Origin: an uncultured Chthoniobacterales bacterium
GTDB lineage: Bacteria > Verrucomicrobiota > Verrucomicrobiia > Chthoniobacterales > UBA10450
Assembly: GCA_955652255.1 (NCBI GenBank)
Contig: CATPAW010000127.1
Location: forward strand, 1 to 9,259
Reading direction: 5' to 3'
Length of the DNA stretch: 9,259 nt
Part shown: positions 1-7,397 of the stretch, one piece after another
How positions within the stretch are numbered: position 1 is the first letter of the stretch
How the letters are laid out: the number at the start of each line of letters is the position of its first letter
Program-made: the position numbers and the translations under genes
Notes under the pieces: generated by a model
The model's database searches: none
Told to the model about the DNA's origin: nothing
What the model saw: only the letters and a program-made list of their open reading frames with translations

Positions 1-984
1 ATCGATACCGCCGCTCATGGTCCGCCCGCCGCCGGCCATCGCATTGTTAAACGCGCGGGCCGTTCTTGTAATCGAATCGAGCAGGATGAAAACATGGGTT
101 CCTGCTTCGACTAGCCGCTTGGCCCGCTCAATGGCGAGTTGCGCAATGCGGGTGTGGCTTTTGATGTCGCTGTCATTCGAGCTCGCCATTAATTCCGCAT
201 TTGGATGGGAGCGTCGGAAGTCGGTGACTTCTTCCGGGCGTTCATCGACAAGCAAAATGATGACATGCATCTCCTTGTGATTTTTCGTGACTGCCTCAGC
301 GATATGATGGAGCAGCGTCGTTTTACCCGTGCGCGGCGGAGCGACGATCAGACCGCGCTGGCCCATGCCGAGCGGCGTCATTAAATCCATGATCCGGGTC
401 GTATATCGATCCGGCACGGTCTCGAGCTTGATCCGTTTATTGGGGTTGATGGTCGTAAGTTCCTCGAATGGCCGCAGGCCCTGATATTTGGCGGGCTCTC
501 CTCCGTTGATCGTGAGCAGTTTCGTCAATTGCGGACCGCGATTGCCGCGCCGCGTCTCGCCGTAAATCCACATGCCGTCACGCAAACCGAAGCGCCGCAC
601 AATTTCCGGCGTGACGAAAATGTCCTGTGGTGTTTGCACGAAGTTGCGTTTCGGGTCCCGCAGAAAACCGAAACCCTTGCCGGAAATTTCGATGATGCCT
701 TCGCCAAACTCCGGTTCTCGTGAGATTTGTTCGCCCGTTTCGACCGCACTCTCTTCGGCTTGTCGATCTAATGTTTCAACACCAGGATTTTCCCCTGCAG
801 GATCGACCACGCCGGACGATGAATTTGATGATTCGGGATGTGATTGGTTGAAACTTTCATTGCGCTCGCCGCGATCGTAATAACGCCGTCGCGGATAACG
901 GCGGCGCGGCCGGCGCCGCCGCTGGTCGGGGATCGTGGGTTCAGTTTCCACCGGTGAAGGGCGGTTCTCGTTTTCTTGGTCCAT
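1..984 (-). CDS. rho: Transcription termination factor Rho (3' end cut off by window edge)
   Basis: Hexameric RNA-dependent ATPase/translocase that ends transcription of untranslated RNA. The first 328 codons are visible, reading from ATG at 984-982 to the window edge. Residues 1-92 form an acidic and polar extension holding an arginine-rich block (about residues 22-38, RRRRPRRRYPRRRYY). Residues 93-160 are the cold-shock/OB primary RNA-binding domain (GIIEISGKGFGFLR, then DIFVTPEIVRRFGLRDG). The RecA-like ATPase follows, with Walker A APPRTGKT (215-222), Walker B VIILLVDERPEEV (241-253), and LLDSITRTARAFN (301-313). The fragment stops at TMSGGID, where E. coli Rho has LTGGVD, so roughly 100-140 residues, including the R-loop and arginine finger, lie outside. 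E. coli Rho is 419 residues, so this one is longer at its N terminus. No Shine-Dalgarno directly precedes the ATG; the best AGGAGA is about 47 bases upstream, beyond a palindrome. The frame stays open upstream of the ATG only to a TAA just inside the gap, with no better start codon. It lies 69 bases downstream of yebC, so co-transcription is likely. Confidence 0.97.
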   Translation of the reverse strand, partial: MDQENENRPSPVETEPTIPDQRRRRPRRRYPRRRYYDRGERNESFNQSHPESSNSSSGVVDPAGENPGVETLDRQAEESAVETGEQISREPEFGEGIIEISGKGFGFLRDPKRNFVQTPQDIFVTPEIVRRFGLRDGMWIYGETRRGNRGPQLTKLLTINGGEPAKYQGLRPFEELTTINPNKRIKLETVPDRYTTRIMDLMTPLGMGQRGLIVAPPRTGKTTLLHHIAEAVTKNHKEMHVIILLVDERPEEVTDFRRSHPNAELMASSNDSDIKSHTRIAQLAIERAKRLVEAGTHVFILLDSITRTARAFNNAMAGGGRTMSGGID

Positions 985-1001
985 AACTAAAAGAATCTGG
1001 T

Positions 1002-1019
1002 CGCTCGCCGCGGCGAGCG
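1002..1019. repeat. 18-bp perfect GC palindrome in the yebC-rho gap
   Basis: The sequence CGCTCGCCGCGGCGAGCG is its own reverse complement. In RNA it could form a 7-bp stem (CGCTCGC / GCGAGCG) closed by CGCG. On the minus strand it sits between the yebC stop and the rho ATG, ending 17 bases before the ATG, and is followed by ACCAGATTCTTTTAG, which is only a poor U-tract. It could be an attenuator or weak terminator controlling rho read-through, a DNA operator, or a structure affecting rho translation. The sequence alone does not decide among these. Confidence 0.6.
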
Positions 1020-1053
1020 GGGGCCGCGTCGTCTCCTGCGGCAGTTAAATTTT

Positions 1054-1809
1054 TCAGGCCGGCAATCTGGCCAGTAGTTCGTCGGGAATATCTAGGTTTG
1101 AATAGACGTTTTGCACGTCGTCGTCGTCTTCGAGTTCGTCACATAATCGCAGCACCTGTCGCGCCACGGTTTCATCGGCAACCGGAACAGTCGTATCGGG
1201 AATGAACGTAAACTTTTGCCCATCGGTCGTAACACCCGCTTGTTTGAGCGCCTCAGCTACGGCATAGAGCTGATCGTGGGAAGTGGTAATAAGATACTGG
1301 TCCTCCTCGATTGTCAACTCCTCCGCTCCAGCGTTCAAAGCAAGCTCAAAAATGCGCTCCTCATCAATCGAATCGCGCGGGACAATGATCTGCCCCTTCT
1401 TGTGAAACATGTATGAAACACTGCCACTGGAACCAAGATTGCCATTGTTCCTGGTGAAAATGCTGCGGATCTCGGCCGCCGTGCGGTTCTTATTGTCCGT
1501 CGCTGCTTCGACGATCACTGCCACTCCGCCCGGTGCGTAGCCTTCATAGACGATCTCGTCGAAATGCGCCGCTTCATTGCCTTCACCAGTACCTCGTTTG
1601 ATGGCACGCTCGATGTTGTCATTAGGCATACTTTGCGCACGCGCGGCCTGGACCGCGCTCCGTAGCCGCGGGTTGCCATTCGGATCTCCACCGCCAGTCT
1701 TCGCCGCAATACTAATTTCCTTCGACAATTTGCTAAAAACCTTGCCGCGTTTCGCGTCAATCGCGCCTTTGAAACGTTTGACCTTCGACCATTTGCTATG
1801 TCCCGACAT
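1054..1809 (-). CDS. yebC: YebC/PmpR (TACO1) family factor
   Basis: Conserved cytoplasmic protein of 251 residues, close to the roughly 246 of E. coli YebC. The start is fixed by the family hallmark MSGHSKWSKVK at the N terminus. Other family blocks follow in order: DAKRGKVFSKLSKEI (19-33), GGGDPNGNPRLRSAV (40-54), MPNDNIERAIKRGTG (61-75), YEGYAPGGVAVIVE (89-102), TDNKNRTAAEIR (104-115), GNLGSSGSVSYMFHKKG (123-139), and a C-terminal acidic ELEDDDDVQNVYSNLDIP. Family members were first annotated as transcriptional regulators (PmpR). The mitochondrial homologue TACO1 and more recent bacterial work point to a ribosome-associated role that relieves stalling at proline stretches; which role applies here cannot be read from the sequence. 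No Shine-Dalgarno precedes the ATG. The AT-rich stretch just upstream (around 1815-1835) may hold a nearby promoter, which would leave a very short leader. rho follows 69 bases downstream. Confidence 0.96.
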   Translation of the reverse strand: MSGHSKWSKVKRFKGAIDAKRGKVFSKLSKEISIAAKTGGGDPNGNPRLRSAVQAARAQSMPNDNIERAIKRGTGEGNEAAHFDEIVYEGYAPGGVAVIVEAATDNKNRTAAEIRSIFTRNNGNLGSSGSVSYMFHKKGQIIVPRDSIDEERIFELALNAGAEELTIEEDQYLITTSHDQLYAVAEALKQAGVTTDGQKFTFIPDTTVPVADETVARQVLRLCDELEDDDDVQNVYSNLDIPDELLARLPA

Positions 1810-1917
1810 AAATGTGCGGAATATTTTAAGACTGCAAAACTTGCCTAACGAATAATTCCAAATTCGGAACAGCGCGCCCCGCGAGAGACAGACAAAGACG
1901 CGGACTAACTATCCCAA

Positions 1918-1946
1918 ACTTAACCGAACCCGACCCGATTTGTCAA
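1918..1946 (-). promoter_or_regulatory. Candidate sigma70-type promoter for yebC-rho
   Basis: On the minus strand a perfect -35 hexamer TTGACA (1946-1941) is followed by 17 bases and TTAAGT (1923-1918), which matches the -10 consensus at three of six positions. The -35 overlaps the last codons of the upstream 146-residue gene. Transcription would start near 1911 and give a leader of about 100 bases for yebC. The strong -35 and ideal spacing support it; the poor -10 and unknown promoter preference of the organism weigh against it. Confidence 0.35.
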
Positions 1947-2383
1947 TCAGGCCGGAACGATTGCGTCGACCCAGCTCGCCAATGGTCCGTGTCAATATTC
2001 ATATCGACGCGGACAGTTTGATTCGAGACAACCGTGAACCGTTGCGGCTTCGCGCGTAAGTGCCCGCGTGTGGGTCCTTGTGTGCGTCCTTGCACATCCA
2101 GAACGTAATCGCCTGGCGGCAGCACAGCACGATAATTTCCGTTCGTGTCCGCAGTGATCCGCGCGATTTCTTTTTGTCCGTCCCCGCTCAAGATGAGCAG
2201 CGGATAATCAGCATAGTTTCCCGCCGTCACGGTCGCCGCGTTTTCATCGCCAAGGTCGACCGGCTTGGACGAAAGGATCTTCAGATGACCCTCCATGACT
2301 CCTGACGGCAAAGCATCACTCGATGTAGCGCTACCGGCGAGCACCAGAACGATGCACCCAACGATCAGGTTCTTGAGGAACAC
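1943..2383 (-). CDS. Small exported protein with carboxypeptidase-regulatory-like beta-sandwich
   Basis: A 146-residue protein starting at GTG (2383-2381). The start is supported by a GAGG Shine-Dalgarno (2393-2390) with a 6-base spacer. Residues 1-24 look like a Sec signal peptide: a Lys at position 4, a hydrophobic run LIVGCIVLVLAG, then a small-residue SSDA cleavage region. The Cys at position 10 follows IVG but lies too early to be a normal lipobox, so I read it as a soluble exported protein rather than a lipoprotein. The mature part has the pattern of a CarboxypepD_reg-like (prealbumin/Ig-like) sandwich: LLILSGDGQKEIARITADTNGNYRAVLPPGDYVLDVQ (about 61-98), then QRFTVVSNQTVRVDMNID (about 113-130). 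Such domains are usually structural or binding modules, not catalytic ones. It lies 64 bases downstream of the large exported propeller gene, separated by a strong hairpin, and probably shares its transcript. No specific function is recognisable. Confidence 0.82.
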   Translation of the reverse strand: MFLKNLIVGCIVLVLAGSATSSDALPSGVMEGHLKILSSKPVDLGDENAATVTAGNYADYPLLILSGDGQKEIARITADTNGNYRAVLPPGDYVLDVQGRTQGPTRGHLRAKPQRFTVVSNQTVRVDMNIDTDHWRAGSTQSFRPD

Positions 2384-2403
2384 AGATTACCTCGTGGAAC
2401 ATG

Positions 2404-2434
2404 CAGGCGGGGCAGATTTTCACTGCCCCGCCTG
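2404..2434 (-). repeat. Strong intercistronic hairpin (12-bp stem, 7-nt loop)
   Basis: The arms CAGGCGGGGCAG (2404-2415) and CTGCCCCGCCTG (2423-2434) are perfect reverse complements around a 7-base AT-rich loop. The element starts 13 bases after the propeller gene's stop codon and ends 20 bases before the next gene's GTG start, just upstream of its ribosome binding site. Neither strand shows a T-run after the stem, so it is not a textbook intrinsic terminator. It could instead protect the 3' end of the upstream message, or attenuate expression of the downstream gene. Confidence 0.75.
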
Positions 2435-2447
2435 GAAACTCTAAACC

Positions 2448-5339
2448 CTATGGCACCACCAGGCTCCAAGCACCGCGACCGTGCGTCGCGGCGTATAAGA
2501 TATGAGCGCTCGAGTCGATCGTCAGCCCGTAGGTCGCCACCGGCGGCAGGCCACTCCCAGCCGGAGTCCACGTGATCCCGCCCGACGCCAGCATGTCCAC
2601 GCCGAAATCAGTCGAGACGAACAGATCGCCCGTGTTCGAGTTGAGGGCGATGCCGGTGATCGGTTGGTCGCCGATATTGTGGTCGATGTTCAACCACGTC
2701 GCCGTGTGGCTCATTGGGCTGTAATGCACATCGAACACGTGCCCCGTCGCCGTGCCGGCGGCTATCGCGTACGCGTTGTAGCCCGAGAACGAGATGAAGG
2801 CGTGGTTCGGGTCCGCCGGGTCGACGGCGATCCCGCTGACGAACCGCTCTGGCTGTGCCGACGTGTCGATGCGGAAGAATTTCACCACACTGATCGCTTT
2901 AGCGGCATTCGACGAAACGAAGACGCGTCCGCGCCTCAGCCCCACCCAAAGCGTGCCGGTGTCGCTCGGAGCGCGGCTCGTGGCGACGATGTACGTGCCG
3001 GGCAATTTGTCAGTGCCGAAGGATGGGTCGGTGGAGAGGTTCAGTCCGATCGCCACCCAGTCGCCGCACAAGCCCGTGAAGAAGTCGTCGCCGGTCAACT
3101 CGTTGCAGTGCAGGTCGAGAAAGGCTTGGCTACCGCCGTTGTCCTGCGTCCGCCAGACGTGCTGGAGCCCCGTGAACATCGTCCCCGAGACCTTCGGGTC
3201 GTGGATAATCGGGATATAGAACGAGCGAGGCTCGCTAGCTCCCGCCCCGACGAAGAACGTGTCGGAGATCCAATCCCACCCCGTCTCGCTGGTGCCGTTA
3301 AAGTTCACGTCGATCTGTGCATCGAAGAAGGTATGAAACCGGTTGTTCGGGTTGACCGGGTCGATGCCCGACTGGCCGCCGTCGCCGAAGATAGTCACGA
3401 ACCAGTTGCCGGAGCTGAAGGCCTGCGTGCCGTTGTCCTGCGTGCCGCCCATGAAGTCATTGAGCGGGTTGTTCACGTTGACCGACAGGCTCTGGAATTG
3501 GAGCGTTCCAAGCCCGTGGTTCATCGTCGAGGTCGTTGTCGGTACCTTCGACAGCCAGCTCGTGCAATCGGTGAGGTCGGCTCCCGAGAGACCGCGCGAC
3601 GAGCACTCGCTCGAGACGTTCGAGAACGAGCCGTTCAGCCTCCAGAGACCGCCGTCGTTGGCGATGAAGACGATGTTCGGGTCAAACGGAGTCGCCGCGA
3701 TTGCGTGCTGGTCGGGGTGCAGGCTGATCCCTTGCGTGTCGATGGTCATGTCCGTGAAATCCACGCCCGCGTCCGAGGAGCGCTGAATCGCGCGGCCGTT
3801 CGACCTGAGGGGCCCGGGCGGGAAGATCTCCCCGTACTGCATCGAGCCGCCGATGTAGACAATGTCCGGGGACCCCGGTGGCGAGTAGACCGGCATGTCG
3901 TAGCTGCACTGAGTTGAGCAGTAATTGTACGAGGCGAAGCCGGGTGTGCCGTTGGTCGAGCTGGACAGCGTCGTCCAGCCGCCGTTCGTCCCAGCAGTGA
4001 AGAGCGTCGCCGCGGTCACGTTTGCGTTGTCAACCCGGTAGAAGTTGGCCGGCGCGCTGCTCGCGTCACCGACGTAGATCCGCAGGTTTTCACCGTTCGG
4101 CGCCAGCGAGAACTCGGTCCGCGAGAAGGACGACTGACCGATAAGGCCGCCGCCGGCCGACTCGAAGATCTGGTGGAAGGTAGTGTCGCCGTCCTGCGTC
4201 ATCGACCGGCGGAAGACGCCATAGTCGAAGAACGAGGCATAGACCTGCGTCTCGCTGCCCGGGCGGTACAGCCCGATGTGCGAGCAGCCGGCGCGGAAGA
4301 AGTCCCCGCCGTTGGCGGTAGTCGGGTCGACCGTATCCTGTGTAAGGATCAGCGCGGATGAGAACGACTTCCCGCCGTCCGTGGACTCGTAGAGACCGAC
4401 CTTCGCACTTCCTGGCGGCGTGAAGCGACCGCCGTTGGACGAGGACGATCCGTGCCGCGCCACGTCGGTGCCGATGAAGATATGGCTCGCGTTAGCCGGG
4501 TCGATCGCAATCGAGCCAATCGAGCGGCCGGTGGCTACCGGACAGGTGCCCACACCCGACGCGCATGGAGCGGTCGATGCCGTGCTCCCTGCCACGAGCG
4601 TCCAAGAAATGCCGCCGTCGGTCGACTTGTAGAGACCGACGCCGGCCTCGGAGTCACCCGAGCCATTCGGCTCACCCGTTCCCACATAGAGCGTGAGCCC
4701 CGAAGGGTCATTCGGATCGAACACGATCGAACCGATGGCGTTCGATGCGATCCCTTTGCTCACCAAGCTCCAGCTCGGGCGCGGCGCGAAAGCATTGGTC
4801 GTTTTCCACACACCGCCGCCGGCTGCGCCGATGAAGACGGTGCAACTGGAGAGGCTGCTGCAGTTCGGATCCACGGCGATTGCGGTCGTGCGCCCGGAAA
4901 AGATCGTGCCAGCTGTAGCGCCGGTGGATTCGGATGCGACGAGGGCGTCCGCGGGGACGCCGCGCGGGCCAAGCTCCTTCCATTTCGCCAACGTGGCAGG
5001 CGCCAGACTGGCGATCGTATTGGCCGCGTTCGCCGCGGCGAGCTGCTGGGCATGTCCGATCCACTTGTTCGGGTAGGCTCGGTTATCGTAGGCCTCCTGG
5101 GCACGACCGTTATGGATCTGGATCGATTCCGGCTCACCACTCTGAGTCAGGCCAAGCCTCGTCTCGAACGCGTCTCGATGTAGCGCCCTGAACTGGCTGA
5201 CGGATATTTTTGGGTGGCTAGTGGATGTTTTGGCCGCGACGAAGGCCATCGACGCCGCCGCGGAGATGAGTGTGCCCGCGGTGGCGATCCGCAGCTGTGA
5301 TAGGAGACGATTTCGAGTAAACCAACGATTAGTTTTCAT
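2448..5339 (-). CDS. Large exported Asp-box (BNR/VPS10-like) beta-propeller protein
   Basis: A 963-residue secreted protein. Residues 1-36 form a long signal peptide: basic MKTNRWFTRNRLLSQLR, hydrophobic IATAGTLISAAASMAFVAA, then a likely cut near residue 36. From about residue 115 it has repeated beta-propeller blades of the sortilin/VPS10 and GH74-like type: FIGAAGGGVWKTTN (169-182), LYVGTGEPNGSG (217-228), and Asp-boxes STDGGISW (239-246), STDGGKSF (319-326) and SSDAGVDF (521-528). Looser copies are TQDGDTTF (381-388), TQDNGTQAF (633-641) and TQDNGGSQAF (731-740). The protein closes with LYAATHGRGAW (948-958), typical of the last blade. Cys pairs such as C160/C166, C259/C265 and C474/C478 suit disulfides outside the cytoplasm. 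I see no membrane anchor or C-terminal sorting signal. Such propellers bind or cleave glycans in some relatives, but I cannot identify catalytic residues, so no enzyme activity is claimed. The ATG has no Shine-Dalgarno; AAAAAATAT precedes it. GC at third codon positions is visibly higher than in yebC. Confidence 0.85.
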   Translation of the reverse strand: MKTNRWFTRNRLLSQLRIATAGTLISAAASMAFVAAKTSTSHPKISVSQFRALHRDAFETRLGLTQSGEPESIQIHNGRAQEAYDNRAYPNKWIGHAQQLAAANAANTIASLAPATLAKWKELGPRGVPADALVASESTGATAGTIFSGRTTAIAVDPNCSSLSSCTVFIGAAGGGVWKTTNAFAPRPSWSLVSKGIASNAIGSIVFDPNDPSGLTLYVGTGEPNGSGDSEAGVGLYKSTDGGISWTLVAGSTASTAPCASGVGTCPVATGRSIGSIAIDPANASHIFIGTDVARHGSSSSNGGRFTPPGSAKVGLYESTDGGKSFSSALILTQDTVDPTTANGGDFFRAGCSHIGLYRPGSETQVYASFFDYGVFRRSMTQDGDTTFHQIFESAGGGLIGQSSFSRTEFSLAPNGENLRIYVGDASSAPANFYRVDNANVTAATLFTAGTNGGWTTLSSSTNGTPGFASYNYCSTQCSYDMPVYSPPGSPDIVYIGGSMQYGEIFPPGPLRSNGRAIQRSSDAGVDFTDMTIDTQGISLHPDQHAIAATPFDPNIVFIANDGGLWRLNGSFSNVSSECSSRGLSGADLTDCTSWLSKVPTTTSTMNHGLGTLQFQSLSVNVNNPLNDFMGGTQDNGTQAFSSGNWFVTIFGDGGQSGIDPVNPNNRFHTFFDAQIDVNFNGTSETGWDWISDTFFVGAGASEPRSFYIPIIHDPKVSGTMFTGLQHVWRTQDNGGSQAFLDLHCNELTGDDFFTGLCGDWVAIGLNLSTDPSFGTDKLPGTYIVATSRAPSDTGTLWVGLRRGRVFVSSNAAKAISVVKFFRIDTSAQPERFVSGIAVDPADPNHAFISFSGYNAYAIAAGTATGHVFDVHYSPMSHTATWLNIDHNIGDQPITGIALNSNTGDLFVSTDFGVDMLASGGITWTPAGSGLPPVATYGLTIDSSAHILYAATHGRGAWSLVVP

Positions 5340-5583
5340 ATATTTTTTGAGCCGGCGATAACGAGTTGAAGTTTCCGGAAGATTTGCGGAACGCGAGCTT
5401 GCAAAATGAAAACGAAAACGTCAAGCGTTTTTTCGCGCGCTTTTGTCTTTTTTTTGCGATCAGATTTTGGCCATGTCCCCGACGACAATTTCTGCCACCC
5501 GATCCGCTGCCCAGGAATCCAGACGGACGCGAAAGATTCGTCACGTGGAAAAGCGCCGAGAAAATCATCGTTTGTCAACCTTA
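5340..5583. other. T-rich intergenic region between typA and the propeller gene
   Basis: This 244-base gap must hold the end of the typA transcript and the promoter of the propeller gene, but neither is clear. Plus-strand T-runs (about 5428-5458) correspond to A-runs in the minus-strand RNA. A weak hairpin AAAACG / CGTTTT (5415-5420 and 5426-5431) is followed on the minus strand by CGTTTTCATTTTG and could act as a poor terminator. TTGACA (5578-5573) and TTGACG (5424-5419) occur on the minus strand, but neither has a good -10 hexamer at 16-18 bases. Short overlapping open frames here have no family features and I regard them as non-coding. Confidence 0.5.
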
Positions 5584-7395
5584 CTAAGCGGCCGCCATGG
5601 TGGCCCGCTTCCGTGCGGTTCCATCCAGAATGCGCTTGCGCAAACGCAATGATTTGGGAGTCACTTCCACGTACTCATCCCTCTCGATGTACTCGATCGC
5701 GCGCTCGAGACTCATCCGCAGCGAAGCTTCGAGCTGAATCCCTTTGCCTTCTCCCTGACTGCGCATGTTGGTAAGATGCTTCGCTTTGCATGGATTGACC
5801 GGTAAATCTTCCGGCCGCGCGTTTTCGCCTACGATCATGCCTGGGTAAACATCTTCCTGCGGACCGATAAAAAGCCGACCTCGCTCCTGAATGTTATTGA
5901 GCGCGTAAGCGGTGCTGATTCCCGATTCCATCGACACCATCACGCCACGTCCGCGTCCGCCAATCTCGCCCTTGAACGGCGCATATTCGCGAAAGAGATG
6001 GCTCATCACTCCCTCGCCCCGGGTTAGATTCACAAAATCGGTTTCGAATCCAATTAGTCCGCGCGTCGGGATGATCGCCTCGATGGAAACCCGCCGGGCG
6101 TGATGATCCACATGGACCACCTCGGCTTTACGATTGGCAATTGATTGCAGAACGTCGCCGAGGTTCTCATTTGGTAGATCGACATATAGATTTTCCAGCG
6201 GCTCGAGCAGGCCGCCGCTCCCGTCGCGCTGAAAAATCACTTCTGGTCGCGAGACCATCACTTCATAGCCTTCGCGCCGCATTTGCTCGACGAGAATTGC
6301 AATCTGCATTTCTCCACGCGCATCGATCTCAAAAACTCCAGCAGTTTCCGTATCGGCCACGTGCAACGAAACGTTGCCGCGCGTTTCGCGAATCAAGCGT
6401 TCCCGAATGTGCCGCGCAGTCACAAATTTTCCTTCGCGTCCGGCAAAGGGCGAATCGTTCACGAGAATACGCATCCGAATCGTCGGTGGATCGATATCCA
6501 CAAACTGAAGCGGCGCGGCGTCTTCGTGGTCGGTCAGAGTTTCGCCGATGTAAACTTCCTCGAATCCGGCGAGACCGATAATCTCGCCGGCGCTCGCGTG
6601 TTTTATCTCGATTTGCTCCAGCCCGGAATAAGTGAAGAGCGCGGTGACATTCGCCCGTTCCAGAGTCCGGTCGCGATGAATGCAGACGATGGAATCCCCC
6701 ACACGCACGCGGCCGCTCACAATGCGACCAAGCGCAACACGGCCAAGATAATCGCTGTACTCCAGATTCGAAACGAGCATTTGAAAAAATGGCTCGCTCG
6801 AAATTTTTGGCGGCGGCACATGCTGCACGATTGCTTCAAAAAGCGGCGTCATGTCGCCCCTGCTGTCGTGTAGTTCGCGCATGGCGAAGCCGTTCTTCGC
6901 GCTCGCGTAGACAATGGGGAAATCGAGCTGCTCGTCGGTTGCTTTCAGTTCGACAAAGAGATCAAAAATCATGTCGAGAACTTTGTGCGGACACGCATTT
7001 TCTCGGTCGATCTTGTTGATCACAACAATCGGCCGAACGTGGTTCTCCAGCGCTTTACGCAAAACGAATCGCGTTTGCGCCTGCGGCCCGTCGTGGGCAT
7101 CGACCACGAGCAACACGCCGTCCACCATCTTCATAATGCGCTCGACTTCGCCGCCGAAATCCGCGTGACCCGGTGTGTCGACGATGTTGATCCGATAGTT
7201 GTTCCACTGAAAGGCCGCGTTCTTGGCACGGATGGTGATTCCTTTTTCGCGCTCCAAATCCATCGAATCCATCACGCGCTCCTCGATTTTTTGGTTGGAG
7301 CGAAATGTGCCTGATTGCCGCAGCAACTGGTCGACCAGCGTCGTCTTGCCGTGATCGACGTGCGCAACGATGGCGATGTTCCGGATCTTATCCAT
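5584..7395 (-). CDS. typA: Translational GTPase TypA/BipA
   Basis: A complete 603-residue ribosome-associated GTPase of the EF-G-like superfamily (E. coli BipA is 607). In E. coli it supports large-subunit assembly and growth at low temperature or under stress. All five G motifs are present: G1 AHVDHGKT (11-18), G2 EKGITI (50-55), G3 DTPGH (73-77), G4 NKID (127-130), and G5 SAK (165-167). Downstream come the beta-barrel domain II (about 200-290, GRVALGRIVSGRVRVGD), two EF-G-like domains (about 305-480, with GRGEMQIAILVEQMRREGYE), and the BipA-specific C-terminal domain (RGLIGFETDFVNLTRGEGVMSHLF, MVSMESGISTAYALNNIQERG, and EDVYPGMIVGEN...DLPVNPCKAKHLTNMRS). The ATG start is set by MDKIRNIAIVAHVDHGK. 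There is no Shine-Dalgarno; CTCTCAAA precedes the ATG and is one arm of an inverted repeat. A candidate promoter lies 37-65 bases upstream of the start codon. Confidence 0.98.
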   Translation of the reverse strand: MDKIRNIAIVAHVDHGKTTLVDQLLRQSGTFRSNQKIEERVMDSMDLEREKGITIRAKNAAFQWNNYRINIVDTPGHADFGGEVERIMKMVDGVLLVVDAHDGPQAQTRFVLRKALENHVRPIVVINKIDRENACPHKVLDMIFDLFVELKATDEQLDFPIVYASAKNGFAMRELHDSRGDMTPLFEAIVQHVPPPKISSEPFFQMLVSNLEYSDYLGRVALGRIVSGRVRVGDSIVCIHRDRTLERANVTALFTYSGLEQIEIKHASAGEIIGLAGFEEVYIGETLTDHEDAAPLQFVDIDPPTIRMRILVNDSPFAGREGKFVTARHIRERLIRETRGNVSLHVADTETAGVFEIDARGEMQIAILVEQMRREGYEVMVSRPEVIFQRDGSGGLLEPLENLYVDLPNENLGDVLQSIANRKAEVVHVDHHARRVSIEAIIPTRGLIGFETDFVNLTRGEGVMSHLFREYAPFKGEIGGRGRGVMVSMESGISTAYALNNIQERGRLFIGPQEDVYPGMIVGENARPEDLPVNPCKAKHLTNMRSQGEGKGIQLEASLRMSLERAIEYIERDEYVEVTPKSLRLRKRILDGTARKRATMAAA

Positions 7396-7397
7396 TT

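Noticed and set aside
1943..2383. Lipoprotein reading of the 146-residue protein from IVGC at residues 7-10.
   Set aside because: The Cys is too near the N terminus to leave a hydrophobic core before it, and a hydrophobic stretch continues after it.
2404..2434. Textbook Rho-independent terminator after the propeller gene.
   Set aside because: No T-run follows the stem on either strand, so I list it as a hairpin only.
2502..3917. A 471-codon open frame on the plus strand opposite the propeller gene.
   Set aside because: Arg/Val/Asp-rich composition typical of the antisense of a high-GC3 gene, no domain features, and the minus-strand frame has a signal peptide and Asp-boxes.
4452..5183. A 243-codon plus-strand open frame.
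   Set aside because: Also an antisense shadow of the propeller gene, with no recognisable motif or ribosome binding site.
5329..5578. Two short minus-strand open frames upstream of the propeller start.
   Set aside because: They overlap each other and the propeller gene's start, have low-complexity Lys/Arg/Phe content, and show no family pattern.
5573..5578. TTGACA just after the typA stop as a promoter for the propeller gene.
   Set aside because: No -10-like hexamer occurs at 16-18 bases downstream; the best spaced hexamer is CGCTTT.
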